A stretch of 62,662 nucleotides of DNA from contig JAHEJT010000308.1 of NCBI GenBank assembly GCA_024638765.1, positions 33,247 through 95,908 on the forward strand, read 5' to 3'. This stretch comes from Verrucomicrobiales bacterium (GTDB lineage Bacteria > Verrucomicrobiota > Verrucomicrobiia > Verrucomicrobiales > DEV007). A program made the translations under genes and the position numbers. This document shows, piece by piece, positions 16,605 to 25,196 of this stretch. The notes under the pieces were generated by a model that worked only from the letters and a program-made list of their open reading frames with translations, ran no database searches and was not told the origin of the DNA. How positions within the stretch are numbered: the first letter of the stretch is position 1; every line of letters begins with the position of its first letter.

Positions 16605-17420
16605 TCAGTTTTCCTGCGCTATTAGATCCTTCACCTGGTCGAGGATGACATCGGCCATGTCGGGTTCCGTTCCGATGGCGCTGCTGTAATAGAGGTTGCG
16701 TCCGTCGAGGTGGTGGGGATTCTGCCGGAAAACCTCTCTCTGGCTCGCGGCTGCGGTCGGTTCCTTTTCGATTCCCAGCATCACGGGGATATCCTGATAA
16801 CTGTGCAGCCCGTCTGAAACGAAAAAGGGCACCACCACCACGTTGGGTGCCTTGGCGATTTCCTGCCAGTTCGTGATCAGCGGATCCTCCTCCATGTAAG
16901 TGTCCAGCACCTCGAGGTAAGAAAAGTCCACGTCCGAGCGAATGCGGGCGACTTGATCCTCGATTGCTTTGCGCGAGTTACTGTTGAGACCGGTGCCGTG
17001 GCCGACCACCAGGAGACTGCACTCTTCGGGCGGCACACCGGGCGCCACTTCGCGGGCGCGCTTGATGAGGAGCCCGGCCATGGTGGGATGGACACCGACC
17101 GGGTCGCAGTAATGGACCAGCTTGCCGTGGACCCGGGTGGTTCTGGAGTCGGGATCCAGTTCCAGTTCGCGCGGAATCACCTCGCGGGTGAAATACCCCT
17201 CGGAGATGAAGTTGGGAACCACGTAAATCTCTGCGCTCTCCACCATGCGGTAAACCTGGCGGAAGCTCGGCTCCTCCTTCCAAAAGGCGCAGGTGACCTC
17301 GCTAAAGAGGCCCCGGCGGCGAATCGCATCGGCGTGCTGGAAGGTGGGCGCGCTGGAGTCCGGGTTCTCGGTGGAACCGTGGCCGGCGATGACGAGGGCT
17401 GCGTGGGAGGGGAATTCCAA
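16605..17420 (-). CDS. CbiX-like sirohydrochlorin chelatase (two-domain)
   Basis: Inserts a divalent metal (cobalt, iron or nickel) into sirohydrochlorin for cobalamin, siroheme or F430-type cofactors. Two tandem CbiX repeats are visible, beginning LVIAGHGSTENP (about residue 9) and LLVVGHGTGLNSNSR (about residue 137); each HG is the metal/substrate site. The N-terminal repeat ends with VPNFISEGYFTREVIP and the second with VPFFVSDGLHSYQDIP, the same element twice. The start shown is TTG with no obvious ribosome site; the frame is open for some 50 codons upstream without ATG or GTG. hemB lies 2.5 kb downstream on the same strand. Confidence 0.85.
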   Translation of the reverse strand: MEFPSHAALVIAGHGSTENPDSSAPTFQHADAIRRRGLFSEVTCAFWKEEPSFRQVYRMVESAEIYVVPNFISEGYFTREVIPRELELDPDSRTTRVHGKLVHYCDPVGVHPTMAGLLIKRAREVAPGVPPEECSLLVVGHGTGLNSNSRKAIEDQVARIRSDVDFSYLEVLDTYMEEDPLITNWQEIAKAPNVVVVPFFVSDGLHSYQDIPVMLGIEKEPTAAASQREVFRQNPHHLDGRNLYYSSAIGTEPDMADVILDQVKDLIAQEN

Positions 17421-17606
17421 GGTTGGCTTGGGTTGGCGGTGGCTGATCTCAATCTGTTGTGGCTTGGATACGGGCGCAAGAAGCCTTTCGACGCGGCCTT
17501 TTCCTGGGGCCAGAGGTGGACAGAGGAGGAAGGCGGGGCGGGAAGGGGGTTGAAATTCTGAATTATTTAGCTTTTACAAAATATCAAGAATCTATATATT
17601 TATCGT

Positions 17607-18353
17607 ATGAATAGGAATTTTCCGATTATTTCTGGTCTCCTTCTTTCCAGCGCGTTGTCTGGGCTTGCCAGTGCCCCGAAGACCGATCGAAGCGCACTCG
17701 ACGTGCTTGGCAAGCAGGTCTCGAGCGAGTCTCTCAAGCAGGTGGTCCAGGTCAAAGGCTTCAATGGTCAGGACCAACCGCGCGAGTGGCGTGTGGTTTT
17801 GTTCCAGCCCAGGGAGGCGGGCAAGTTTCGCCTCTACCGCGTCCGCGACGGAAAGGTGGTGGATAATGAGCAGCTCACCGATGAGACTGCGGCGGAACTT
17901 CCCGGCGGGGTCGTACCCTATGACAAAGTGCGTGTGAATTCCGCACAGGTTTTCCGGATCGCGGATCGCGAGGCCAAGGAGGCCAAAGTGGGATTCGACA
18001 GTATCAGTTACGAGTTACGTTGCCGTGAGTTGAGCCAGGACCCGGTGTGGTATGTGGACCTGCGCGACCATCGCAATCTTGCGGTGGGACGGCTTTACGT
18101 CAGCGCGCTCGACGGGGATCTCCTGGGCAAAGTGTGGTATCCGCAATCCCAGGAGACATCACCGGCGTCGGCCCCGGATTCCGCGGCGAGCGACGGGCAA
18201 CCACTGAGCATTTCCGATACGGCGCCGAAGGCCGGGGAGCCCCAGGAAAAAGAGTTCTCCCCGCTCGCTTCGGTGCGGCGCGGTCTGGGCCAGGTTTCCG
18301 GAAAGGTGTTCGGCGCCTTTTCGCGTGACCGTCCCGCCGATGTCGTCGAGTAA
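17607..18353 (+). CDS. Hypothetical exported protein
   Basis: Not recognised. A short signal peptide (MNRNFPIISGLLLSSALSGLASA) precedes a mature part of about 225 residues. The first two thirds are mixed alpha/beta with repeated short motifs (EWRVVLFQPREAGKFRLYR, DPVWYVDLRDHRNLAVGRLY) that recall PepSY-type or lipid-binding folds, but no signature is convincing. The last 65 residues are Ser/Pro/Asp-rich and probably disordered. The start is preceded by about 45 AT-rich bases. It is divergent from the cbiX-like gene. Confidence 0.7.
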   Translation: MNRNFPIISGLLLSSALSGLASAPKTDRSALDVLGKQVSSESLKQVVQVKGFNGQDQPREWRVVLFQPREAGKFRLYRVRDGKVVDNEQLTDETAAELPGGVVPYDKVRVNSAQVFRIADREAKEAKVGFDSISYELRCRELSQDPVWYVDLRDHRNLAVGRLYVSALDGDLLGKVWYPQSQETSPASAPDSAASDGQPLSISDTAPKAGEPQEKEFSPLASVRRGLGQVSGKVFGAFSRDRPADVVE

Positions 18354-18424
18354 AGGAGCCCCTCTCCGGCAATGTGACACTGGCCTCCTTGCGGAGGGTT
18401 TCCGGATCACAAGCAGGATGCCTG

Positions 18425-18607
18425 GGCCGCACGGCCCGGCGTAACGCGTGCCGGCATCGCACCTGCCGCCCGGCGACCAGCCGCCGGCCCCCAAGCGCGG
18501 AGTCGAGGCGCGAAGCTTCGCCCGGGATGACAAAACGGGGAAGGTATTAAGGAGATCGCCGCTCCGTCGCGGCAGTAGAGTCCGGGGTTGCCCTCCCGGG
18601 GGTCGGT
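18425..18607. repeat. GC-rich intergenic segment with a REP-like remnant
   Basis: The 254-bp gap between the exported protein and the double-thioredoxin gene contains GGAGTCGAGGCGCGAAGCTT followed by CGCCCGGGATGACAAAAC. The end of this resembles the CGGGATGACA end of the 13871-14063 element. No gene is seen here. Confidence 0.3.
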
Positions 18608-19795
18608 TTACAGGTAATACCTCCCCAAGTAGCCGAGGATAGCCCGTCGCAATTCAGTGGGGTCGATCTCGCCGGTGTGGCGGTAAATAATCTTGCCGCC
18701 GGGGGCGACGAGGATCGTATAGGGAATCGGGCCGTCCCATTCCGGATCGAGAGCGTGGACCAGTTCGTCGACGCTGGAGGAGGCGAAGACGTAATTGTTG
18801 GTGGTCCTGCCCTCTTTCTTGAGATAGGAGAGTGCGCGCTTGCCGGCGGCTGCGTGCTCGCTCTCCAGGAATTCCAGCACCTCCTTTTTGTGCGAGGGGT
18901 TGTCCGAACTGATGGTGATGAATTCAAAATTCCTGTTCTCGAACTGACGTCCAATTTCGACGAGATCGGGAAACTCGGCGACGCAGGGGCCGCACCAGGT
19001 GGCCCAGACGTTGAAGAGCCGAAGATTGTCGGTATCGTTGGCGACCAGTTTCTTCAAGCCGGCAGCATCGATGGTATCGAGAGTTACCGGCAGCTTTTCC
19101 CAGGCTTCCTCGAATTCCTTGACCTTTGCGCGCTTGTAAGCCCACTTGGTGGAGCAACCGTGGAACTTGGTGACTTCGACGGGGACCGGCCGGCCTGCCA
19201 GAAGGGCGTCGATGGCATTGCGGGCATCTTGCGACTCCGGCGCCTCGAGGTTGCGGGAATCGTCAACCCGTCCAACGTAGCGAAGTTTGCGTCCACGATC
19301 GAAGATGAAGATTTGCGGGGTTGCCATGGCTCCATACGCCTTGGAGACGGATTGCGTTTCGCCGTCGTAAAGATAGGGAAAATTGAATCCGTTTTCCCTG
19401 GCGTGCTCGACCATTTCTTCGAGCAAATCCCCGCGCATGCTGTATCCCAATTCATTGATGCGGATCGAGAGTGGATCATTTGGTGAAATAGCGACCAGTT
19501 GAAAGCTCTCGTCTTTATAATCTTCGACCATGCTCTTGATGCGGCCTTCGGCGGCCTGGGCGGAAGGGCAGTGATTACAGGTGAAGAGGACCGCGAGAAT
19601 ATCGGCCTGATCGTATTCGGAAAGTCGGTGCTTCTTTCCGTCGACGCCGGGCAGATGGAAATCGGGCGCGGCGGCTCCGATCTCGATGGTCTTGACGCCC
19701 TCCGGAGGGGGAGGTGGCGCGGCCTGGGAGGCGGCGGCGAAACTGAACGCCAGGGCCGTGACGGGGAAGATGGCGCGGAATCGAGGAGATTTCAT
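18608..19795 (-). CDS. Exported protein with two thioredoxin-fold domains
   Basis: Residues 1-25 are a signal peptide (MKSPRFRAIFPVTALAFSFA, cut near SQAA). Domain one (about 35-205) is a peroxiredoxin/AhpC-TSA-like redoxin with TCNHCPSAQ, a CxxC pair near 73-76, and YGAMATPQIFIFDRGRKL. Domain two (about 245-395) is TlpA/ResA-like with NVWATWCGPCVAEFPDL near 263 and IPYTILVAPGGKIIYRHTG. It probably acts in the periplasm in thiol-disulfide exchange or cytochrome maturation. Tandem fusions of this kind are common in Verrucomicrobiota and Planctomycetota. It is encoded upstream of hemB on the minus strand, 144 bp away. Confidence 0.88.
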   Translation of the reverse strand: MKSPRFRAIFPVTALAFSFAAASQAAPPPPPEGVKTIEIGAAAPDFHLPGVDGKKHRLSEYDQADILAVLFTCNHCPSAQAAEGRIKSMVEDYKDESFQLVAISPNDPLSIRINELGYSMRGDLLEEMVEHARENGFNFPYLYDGETQSVSKAYGAMATPQIFIFDRGRKLRYVGRVDDSRNLEAPESQDARNAIDALLAGRPVPVEVTKFHGCSTKWAYKRAKVKEFEEAWEKLPVTLDTIDAAGLKKLVANDTDNLRLFNVWATWCGPCVAEFPDLVEIGRQFENRNFEFITISSDNPSHKKEVLEFLESEHAAAGKRALSYLKKEGRTTNNYVFASSSVDELVHALDPEWDGPIPYTILVAPGGKIIYRHTGEIDPTELRRAILGYLGRYYL

Positions 19796-19844
19796 GGTTT
19801 GGAATGTAATCCGCCGCGCCGCGGCGGTCCAAACTAAATCCGCG

Positions 19845-19935
19845 GCGGAGGGCTGCGGCTCCGCAGGGATCCTCCTTCGCTGAAGCTACGGCGGGACAAG
19901 CGCGCGGCCGCGCCGAAGCTTTAGCGAAGGCGGGT
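19845..19935. repeat. Palindromic repeat between hemB and the redoxin gene
   Basis: Two structures are adjacent. GGAGGGCTGCGGCTCCGCAG at 19847-19866 is a hairpin with a GGAG prefix, similar in plan to the obg-type repeat. Then CCTTCGCTGAAGCTACGGC at 19874-19892 is answered by an inverted, diverged copy at 19913-19933 (CCGAAGCTTTAGCGAAGG), with a loop of about 20 bases. The element ends a few bases from the hemB stop codon. It probably folds in the RNA joining the two genes. Confidence 0.5.
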
Positions 19936-19939
19936 CGCC

Positions 19940-20938
19940 TCACCGCAGCAATCGCGCGGCGTGGCGGGCGTAATAGGTTAAAATCATGTCCGCGCCCGCC
20001 CGGCGAATCCCGGTGAGCGTTTCCAGCACAACTGCGTCTTCGTCTATCCAGCCGGCTGCGGCGGCGGATTTGATCATGAGGTATTCACCGCTCACCTGGT
20101 AAGCCGCCAGCGGCAGGTGGACCCGCTCGCGCAGTCGCCGGATGATATCCAGATAGGGACCCGCCGGTTTGACCATGAGCATGTCGGCTCCCTCTGCCTC
20201 GTCGAGGAGGGCTTCGCGGACGGCCTCGCGGGCATTGGCCGGATCCATCTGGTAAGTTTTTTTGTCACCGGATTTGGGCGCCGAGCCGAGCGCGCCACGG
20301 AAGGGTCCGTAAAAGGAGGACGCGTACTTTGCGCTATAGGATAGAATAGAAACATCCTCAAAGTCTTCCTCGTCCAGGGCCGCGCGGATGGCGGACACTC
20401 GTCCGTCCATCATGTCGCTGGGGGCGACGATATCCGCGCCTGCGCGGGCATGTGCCAGAGCTTGCCGGCAAAGGATGTGCACGGTGTCGTCGTTACGGAT
20501 GCGACCGTCTTCGTCGACGACGCCGTCGTGTCCGTCGCTGTTGTATGGGTCGAGAGCGACGTCGGTGATCACTGCAACGTCCGGGTAAGTCGCCTTGATC
20601 TCGCGAATCGCCCGGGGGACCAGGCCTTCGTCGTTGCAGGATTCATCCCCGGTGGGATTTTTCAAGCTCTCATCGATGGCGGGAAAGAGGACCACGGCGC
20701 GGACTCCTTCGTCGCGCGCGCCCCCGGTTTCTTCGACGAGACCGCTGAGGCCCCAGCGTTTACAACCGGGCATGGAGGCAATCTCATCGTCTTTCTCGCC
20801 CTCCTGAACGAAGAGGGGATAGATCAGGTCCTCGGCGGCCGGCGAAGTTTCCCTAACCAACCCGCGAACCGTTTCTGATTTGCGATTGCGTCGCGGGCGA
20901 ATCGGCAGGTGGTATTTGTCTCCTCGGGAGGACGGCAT
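19940..20938 (-). CDS. hemB: Delta-aminolevulinic acid dehydratase (porphobilinogen synthase)
   Basis: Condenses two 5-aminolevulinate molecules to porphobilinogen in heme and corrinoid synthesis. The two Schiff-base lysines are in LSYSAKYAS and MLMVKPAGPY. The metal site reads DVALDPYNSDGHDG, with Asp in place of the zinc-binding cysteines, so this is the magnesium- or metal-independent type known from Pseudomonas and plants. C-terminal YQVSGEYLMI and LETLTGIRRAGADMILTYYA are canonical. Full length at 332 aa. It lies 144 bp downstream of the redoxin gene start and is divergent from folE2. Confidence 0.96.
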   Translation of the reverse strand: MPSSRGDKYHLPIRPRRNRKSETVRGLVRETSPAAEDLIYPLFVQEGEKDDEIASMPGCKRWGLSGLVEETGGARDEGVRAVVLFPAIDESLKNPTGDESCNDEGLVPRAIREIKATYPDVAVITDVALDPYNSDGHDGVVDEDGRIRNDDTVHILCRQALAHARAGADIVAPSDMMDGRVSAIRAALDEEDFEDVSILSYSAKYASSFYGPFRGALGSAPKSGDKKTYQMDPANAREAVREALLDEAEGADMLMVKPAGPYLDIIRRLRERVHLPLAAYQVSGEYLMIKSAAAAGWIDEDAVVLETLTGIRRAGADMILTYYARHAARLLR

Positions 20939-21063
20939 GGTAATGTCAGGGAAAGGGCTGGTCGCATGCGCACGGCACGGAGGCTAAATAAAGGCGGGGA
21001 TTCGTTTGAATTCAAGGGATAAGCCGCTAGAGTTGGGCGGAATTCGGTTTAATCGAGGATTTA

Positions 21064-21903
21064 ATGCTGATGCATATGCCCACCAGGCAGGAGTTGAAGG
21101 ATACCCAGAGTGAGAGGGATCACCGGGGTATCGCCATCGACCGTGTGGGGATCAAGAATCTGAAGTATCCGATTCGCGTGAAGGAGAAGAACGGGTCCGG
21201 CCAGGAAACGGTCGCGACCATCACCTTGACCGTGGATCTGCCTCACGAGTTCAAGGGCACGCACATGAGCCGGTTCCTGGAAGTAATCTCGAACTGGGGG
21301 TTTGAGCTGGCGTCGGATTCGATCGGGGGCATTCTTCCCGCCCTCATGGAGCGGCTTGATTCCGAACGCGCGCACATTGACATCGAGTTTCCATTTTTCA
21401 TTGAAAAAGAGGCGCCGGTCACCGGTGCCAAAGGGTTGATGGATTACGTGGTGCGCTTCAACGCCACCGGGGAAGCGGACCACGTCGACCTGGTGACCAC
21501 GGTGGAAGTGCACGTGACCACGCTCTGTCCCTGCTCCAAGGCCATCAGCACCCGCGGAGCGCATAATCAGCGCGGAGTTGTGACGCTCGCGGTGCGGACC
21601 AACGGATTCGTATGGGTGGAAGATCTCATCAGTCTGGTGGAGGAAGCTGCCAGCTCAGAACTTTACAGTCTCCTCAAACGGCCGGACGAGAAGGCGGTCA
21701 CCGAGCGTGCTTACGATAATCCGGTCTTTGTCGAGGACCTGGTGCGCAACATCGCGATGAAGGTTAAGGAAGAAGAGCGGATTACCTGGTATCGCGTGGA
21801 AGCGGAAAACTTCGAGTCTATTCACAATCACAATGCCTACGCGATGATTGAGAAGCATAACGGCGACTCGTCCTCACCCTCGCGCGGCTCGGGTGAGGAA
21901 TGA
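21064..21903 (+). CDS. folE2: GTP cyclohydrolase I, FolE2 type
   Basis: Opens GTP to 7,8-dihydroneopterin triphosphate, the first step of folate (and queuosine) synthesis, using the zinc-independent GCYH-IB fold. Diagnostic strings are GIKNLKYPIRVKEK, MSRFLEVI, the metal-site loop TLCPCSKAIS followed by GAHNQRG, and WYRVEAENFESIHNHNAYA near the C-terminus. In-frame ATGs lie at 21064, 21070 and 21076; GAGGA at 21055-21059 fits 21064 or 21070. The last residues (DSSSPSRGSGEE) look non-conserved. No zinc-regulated operator could be identified upstream. Confidence 0.95.
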   Translation: MLMHMPTRQELKDTQSERDHRGIAIDRVGIKNLKYPIRVKEKNGSGQETVATITLTVDLPHEFKGTHMSRFLEVISNWGFELASDSIGGILPALMERLDSERAHIDIEFPFFIEKEAPVTGAKGLMDYVVRFNATGEADHVDLVTTVEVHVTTLCPCSKAISTRGAHNQRGVVTLAVRTNGFVWVEDLISLVEEAASSELYSLLKRPDEKAVTERAYDNPVFVEDLVRNIAMKVKEEERITWYRVEAENFESIHNHNAYAMIEKHNGDSSSPSRGSGEE

Positions 21904-22102
21904 CGAATTCGGAAGTGCCCAATGACGAATGCGGGATGCGGAGATCGGCAATCGACCCTGTGCTGTGTCATTTCAGGCTCCGTTCGGGATGACAAGAAGG
22001 GGATGAGGGATGAGGGATGAGGGATGAGGGATGAGGGATGAGGGATGACAAGAGGGGGAACTCGAAATTCAGCAATCAACAATCGGCAATCAGAAATCGG
22101 AC
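21904..22102. repeat. Heptamer-repeat block with a perfect ATGAGGG tandem array
   Basis: The folE2-DUF971 gap is almost entirely repeat. From 21901 the sequence steps in sevens (ATGACGA, ATGCGGG, ATGCGGA, GATCGGC, AATCGAC). At 22003-22044 there are six perfect copies of ATGAGGG. At 22072-22099 a further set, CAATCAA CAATCGG then CAATCAG AAATCGG, follows. A REP-like end (TTCGGGATGACA) is at 21983-21994. No gene is seen here. Confidence 0.7.
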
Positions 22103-22106
22103 TGAT

Positions 22107-22421
22107 TCATTCGGGCTTCTCCAGCTCTCCCCAGATGTCGCGCAGGTAATCGAACGAATAAATGCCGGTGTGGTGGCCATCGCTGAAGAAGAATTGGACC
22201 GCGTAGCCGCCCACGCCCTGCCAACGCGTTACTTCCACTCCCGGGAACTTAGTCTGGTCGGTGCCTCCATGGACGCGGCCGAGGAGATCGGTTTCGCCGC
22301 GGTTCTCTGCGCTCGGTGACACGGCGCGCAGCAATTCCATCGGATAAAAACTCTCTGTGCCGTCATTCCAATGAATGGCGATTTCTTTTCCGATGGCCTC
22401 GATTTTTTCCGGAATGAACAT
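22107..22421 (-). CDS. DUF971 family protein
   Basis: Small protein (104 aa) of the family named from the N-terminal domain of gamma-butyrobetaine hydroxylase, often also found near Mrp/ApbC Fe-S carriers. Diagnostic segments are IAIHWNDGTESFYPMELLR and YAVQFFFSDGHHTGIYSFDY ending LRDIW. A stretch in the middle (SPSAENRGETDLLGRV) is more variable. It lies 27 bp downstream of ndh on the same strand, so the two are probably co-transcribed. The molecular role is unknown; a zinc or Fe-S related function is likely in the family. Confidence 0.88.
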   Translation of the reverse strand: MFIPEKIEAIGKEIAIHWNDGTESFYPMELLRAVSPSAENRGETDLLGRVHGGTDQTKFPGVEVTRWQGVGGYAVQFFFSDGHHTGIYSFDYLRDIWGELEKPE

Positions 22422-22448
22422 GGGGAAAGGGTCGCGGGTGACGCACGG

Positions 22449-23771
22449 TTACCTGGACAGGCCGGACGATTTGGGGTCGTTCGCGCCGCCGGTTACGCCG
22501 GTGATGATGCGCGCCCCGGGATTATAGCGGAGGTAAGCGTAAAACCATTGCAGCAGGACTACGAGTTTATTACGCAGTCCGACGAGCAGAATCAAGTGGA
22601 TGAAGAGCCAGAGAATCCAGGCGATGAAACCGCGAAAGCGCAGGCCCATGGTGGAGGCGACCGCCGCGGAGCGTCCAATCGTCGCCATGGTGCCTTTGTC
22701 GAGGTAAGAAAACTCTTTTCGAAAGAGCCCCTGGTAAGGTTTGAGATCGCCACCGGGGACGAAAGCTTCCTGGGCGATAATTGAGGCGACGTGGCGCCCC
22801 ATCTGGATGGCGGCCGGCGCCAGGCCGGGGACAGTTTCGCCGCCGGTGTCCACGGCGGAGGCGATGTCGCCGATAGCAAAGACCTCGGGATGACCGGGGA
22901 CGCTGAGATCTTTGTCCACGACGATGCGTCCGGTGCGGTCGAGTTTTACACCGAGTGACCGGGTCAGGGGAGGGGCCTCTACGCCTGCCGACCAGACTAT
23001 GGTATCGGCTTCAATGATCTCGCCCTCCAGGTGGACACGGTGTTCGCTGATGTCGGCGACCGGGGTGTTGGTCCGCACAGCAACGCCCTTTCGGGCCAGT
23101 TTGCGTTCCGCGTAGCGCGACAGGTCTTCCGAAAACGTTCCGAGAATCCGGGGCGCGGCCTCGAGAAGAATGATGCGCGCGCGGGCGGTGTCGATGTGAC
23201 GGAAGCTCTGCTTGAGCACTTTGCGCGCAAGTTCCGCGCAAGCGCCCGCGATTTCAACTCCGGTCGGTCCGCCGCCAATGATGACGATGGTCATGAGGCG
23301 CGCGATTTCCACGGGGTCCGAGGCGGACTCGGCCCTCTCGAAACAGTAAAGGAGGTCTGCGCGGAGGCGGGTGGCGTCCGACAGGCTTTTCAGGCCGGGC
23401 GCAAAGCGGGCCCAGTGCGGATGGCCGAAATAGCCGCTCCTCACGCCGAGCGCGATGACGAGGTAATCGTAAGGGATCTCACGCTCGCCGGTGAGGACTT
23501 TCCTGGCGGTGAGGTCGATTCCTGTGACCTCCTGCATGAGGACGGTGGTGTTGTGCTGCCGGGCGAGAATGGCCCGCACCGGCTGTGCGATGTCGGGCGC
23601 CGACAGGCCGGCGGTCGCCACCTGGTAAAGGAGCGGCTGGAAGAGGTGGTGGTTCTGGCGGTCGACGACGGTGATCGAGAGGTCCTTCTTCCGGAGTTTC
23701 TTACAGCAGGCCAGCCCGCCGAATCCGGCTCCCAGAATCACGACGCGTTTGGATGGTTCGGAGGCGTTCAC
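22449..23771 (-). CDS. ndh: Type II NADH dehydrogenase
   Basis: Single-subunit, non-proton-pumping NADH:quinone oxidoreductase at the inner membrane. The FAD loop VVILGAGFGGLACCK is at residues 9-23, the NADH loop VIIGGGPTGVEIAG near 162-175, and the second FAD motif PEVFAIGDIAS near 290. The quinone-site string AIQMGRHVA is present. The C-terminal membrane-binding region (about 365-420) is strongly hydrophobic (GFIAWILWLFIHLILLVGLR). Length of 440 aa is normal. Confidence 0.95.
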   Translation of the reverse strand: MNASEPSKRVVILGAGFGGLACCKKLRKKDLSITVVDRQNHHLFQPLLYQVATAGLSAPDIAQPVRAILARQHNTTVLMQEVTGIDLTARKVLTGEREIPYDYLVIALGVRSGYFGHPHWARFAPGLKSLSDATRLRADLLYCFERAESASDPVEIARLMTIVIIGGGPTGVEIAGACAELARKVLKQSFRHIDTARARIILLEAAPRILGTFSEDLSRYAERKLARKGVAVRTNTPVADISEHRVHLEGEIIEADTIVWSAGVEAPPLTRSLGVKLDRTGRIVVDKDLSVPGHPEVFAIGDIASAVDTGGETVPGLAPAAIQMGRHVASIIAQEAFVPGGDLKPYQGLFRKEFSYLDKGTMATIGRSAAVASTMGLRFRGFIAWILWLFIHLILLVGLRNKLVVLLQWFYAYLRYNPGARIITGVTGGANDPKSSGLSR

Positions 23772-23858
23772 CGTTTATTGAGCGGATTTTGGATGGCCCG
23801 GGCCGCCAGGATAGTATACGCAATGGGCGGGTGAAATGACGCCGGGGAGAGATCGGTA

Positions 23859-24359
23859 ATGCTGGAACACATTCAGGATCGACGATTGGAGAAGAAACGA
23901 AAGCGCATTTCGATACCGGAATATGCCATGGCGCTCGCGCACGTGGCGAGCCTGCGTTCGGAGGATCCCTTCCGGAAAGTGGGGGCGGTGGCGATTGATT
24001 TTGACAATCGAGTGATTGGGACTGCTTACAACGGGCTGGCGCCCGGGTATGACGCCGGCGAGGAGTTTTGGTTGGATCGCGATGACCGCCAGAAGTACAT
24101 GCTGCACGCGGAGGTGAATCTGTGCAGTCTATTTACGCGAGGCACCGTCAAGTTGGTGGCTTGCACCACCAAGCCATGTACTTCTTGCGCCCAGATGCTT
24201 TGTGCTTATGGGATCAAAGAGATCTATTACCGGGATGACTACGATCAATCCGAGGCGGATAAGATTTGCCGTCTTTACGGAATGGAACTGCGACAACTGA
24301 CCCATTACCCGCATATCGAGTACCCCGAGGTGGAAGGGGGCGGGGAGGCGGAGGATTGA
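23859..24359 (+). CDS. dCMP / cytidine deaminase family protein (ComEB-like)
   Basis: Zinc-dependent deaminase, most likely of dCMP to dUMP for thymidylate supply. The catalytic pair is LHAEVNLCSL (His plus proton-shuttle Glu) and TTKPCTSCAQMLC (two zinc cysteines). An N-terminal PFRKVGAVAIDFDNRVIG segment and a D-rich insertion (GYDAGEEFWLDRDDRQ) resemble the ComE/dCMP deaminase group. 166 aa is the usual size. It is divergent from ndh across 87 bp. Confidence 0.88.
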   Translation: MLEHIQDRRLEKKRKRISIPEYAMALAHVASLRSEDPFRKVGAVAIDFDNRVIGTAYNGLAPGYDAGEEFWLDRDDRQKYMLHAEVNLCSLFTRGTVKLVACTTKPCTSCAQMLCAYGIKEIYYRDDYDQSEADKICRLYGMELRQLTHYPHIEYPEVEGGGEAED

Positions 24360-24425
24360 CGATTTGCGATTGCTGATTTTTGAGTTCCGAGTTCCGAGTT
24401 CCGAGTTCCGCATTCCTACTTTCCT
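24357..24425. repeat. 7-bp-periodic repeat with GAGTTCC x4
   Basis: Directly after the deaminase stop: GATTTGC GATTGCT then GATTTTT, then four perfect GAGTTCC units (24382-24409), then GCATTCC. This is the same period and many of the same heptamers as at 13803-13866. Confidence 0.65.
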
Positions 24426-24481
24426 CCCAGCTTCGGAATCAGTTTGGCGTCGGGCGGTATCCCTCCTTAGTCTGAGGGACT

Positions 24482-25078
24482 GTGAGAACACCGTCACATT
24501 TCTTCGCGCTTCCTCTGATTCTATTTCTGGTTGACGCGGCCGCGACGGAGGCGCGTTTTGAGGCTGAGACCATCGATGCCGCGATCGAGATCGGGTACGG
24601 GGTCGCGATCGGCGATGTCGACGGGGATGGGAAGCCGGACATTCTTCTCGCGGATAAGACCGAATTTGTGTGGTATCGGAATCCCGATTGGACGCGCTTT
24701 GTGATGGCAAAGAACCTTTCTTTGCGGGACAACGTCTGTCTCGCGGCGCGGGATCTCGATGGTGATGGAAGGATTGAGGTCGCCGTGGGCGCCAATTGGA
24801 ATCCGGGCGAGACCAAGGATGAGAAGCAGTCCGGATCCGTGCACGTGTTGATTCGGCCGGATGCGGAGGAGAAGGTGGGAATCAAGTTATTTTACCGCGA
24901 TGATACCGCGGCCAACGGCTGGGGCTCGGCCGTCATCGACGACAACACCATGGCCTGCGAAGATCTTCGGCTCGCTGATCTGGATGATGACAGCGATGAA
25001 GATGTCGTCGCTTCCGGTCGCGACACGTTGAACCTGGTGATTTACTGGAATCGTGGCGATCAGGGAGTGCGAAGGTAG
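24482..25078 (+). CDS. Exported FG-GAP/VCBS repeat protein, possibly internally deleted
   Basis: A signal peptide (MRTPSHFFALPLILFLVDAAA) is followed by integrin-like calcium-loop repeats: GDVDGDGKPDILLAD, RDLDGDGRIEVAVG and LADLDDDSDEDVVASG. Such proteins form beta-propellers on the cell surface or in the periplasm. Proteins of this kind that I know from Planctomycetota and Verrucomicrobiota are about twice as long. Here the chain jumps from SGSVHVLIRPDAEEK directly to VGIKLFYRDDTAANGWG, as if middle blades were lost. The start is the GTG of GTGAGAACACC. The neighbouring gene is also damaged. Confidence 0.7.
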   Translation: MRTPSHFFALPLILFLVDAAATEARFEAETIDAAIEIGYGVAIGDVDGDGKPDILLADKTEFVWYRNPDWTRFVMAKNLSLRDNVCLAARDLDGDGRIEVAVGANWNPGETKDEKQSGSVHVLIRPDAEEKVGIKLFYRDDTAANGWGSAVIDDNTMACEDLRLADLDDDSDEDVVASGRDTLNLVIYWNRGDQGVRR

Positions 25079-25196
25079 GTCGAGACACGGTCAGCGGCTC
25101 CCCTTAAAGTTGCGGTTGCCGGGGAAAAAGCATGCCGCTATAATGCCCAATCAGGACAAGCGCGGTCTGACGGCTTGACCTGGAAACTGCCGAGTA

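Noticed and set aside
21904-22102. CRISPR array
   Set aside because: Repeats are 7 bases long and tandem, without spacers of constant length or cas genes.
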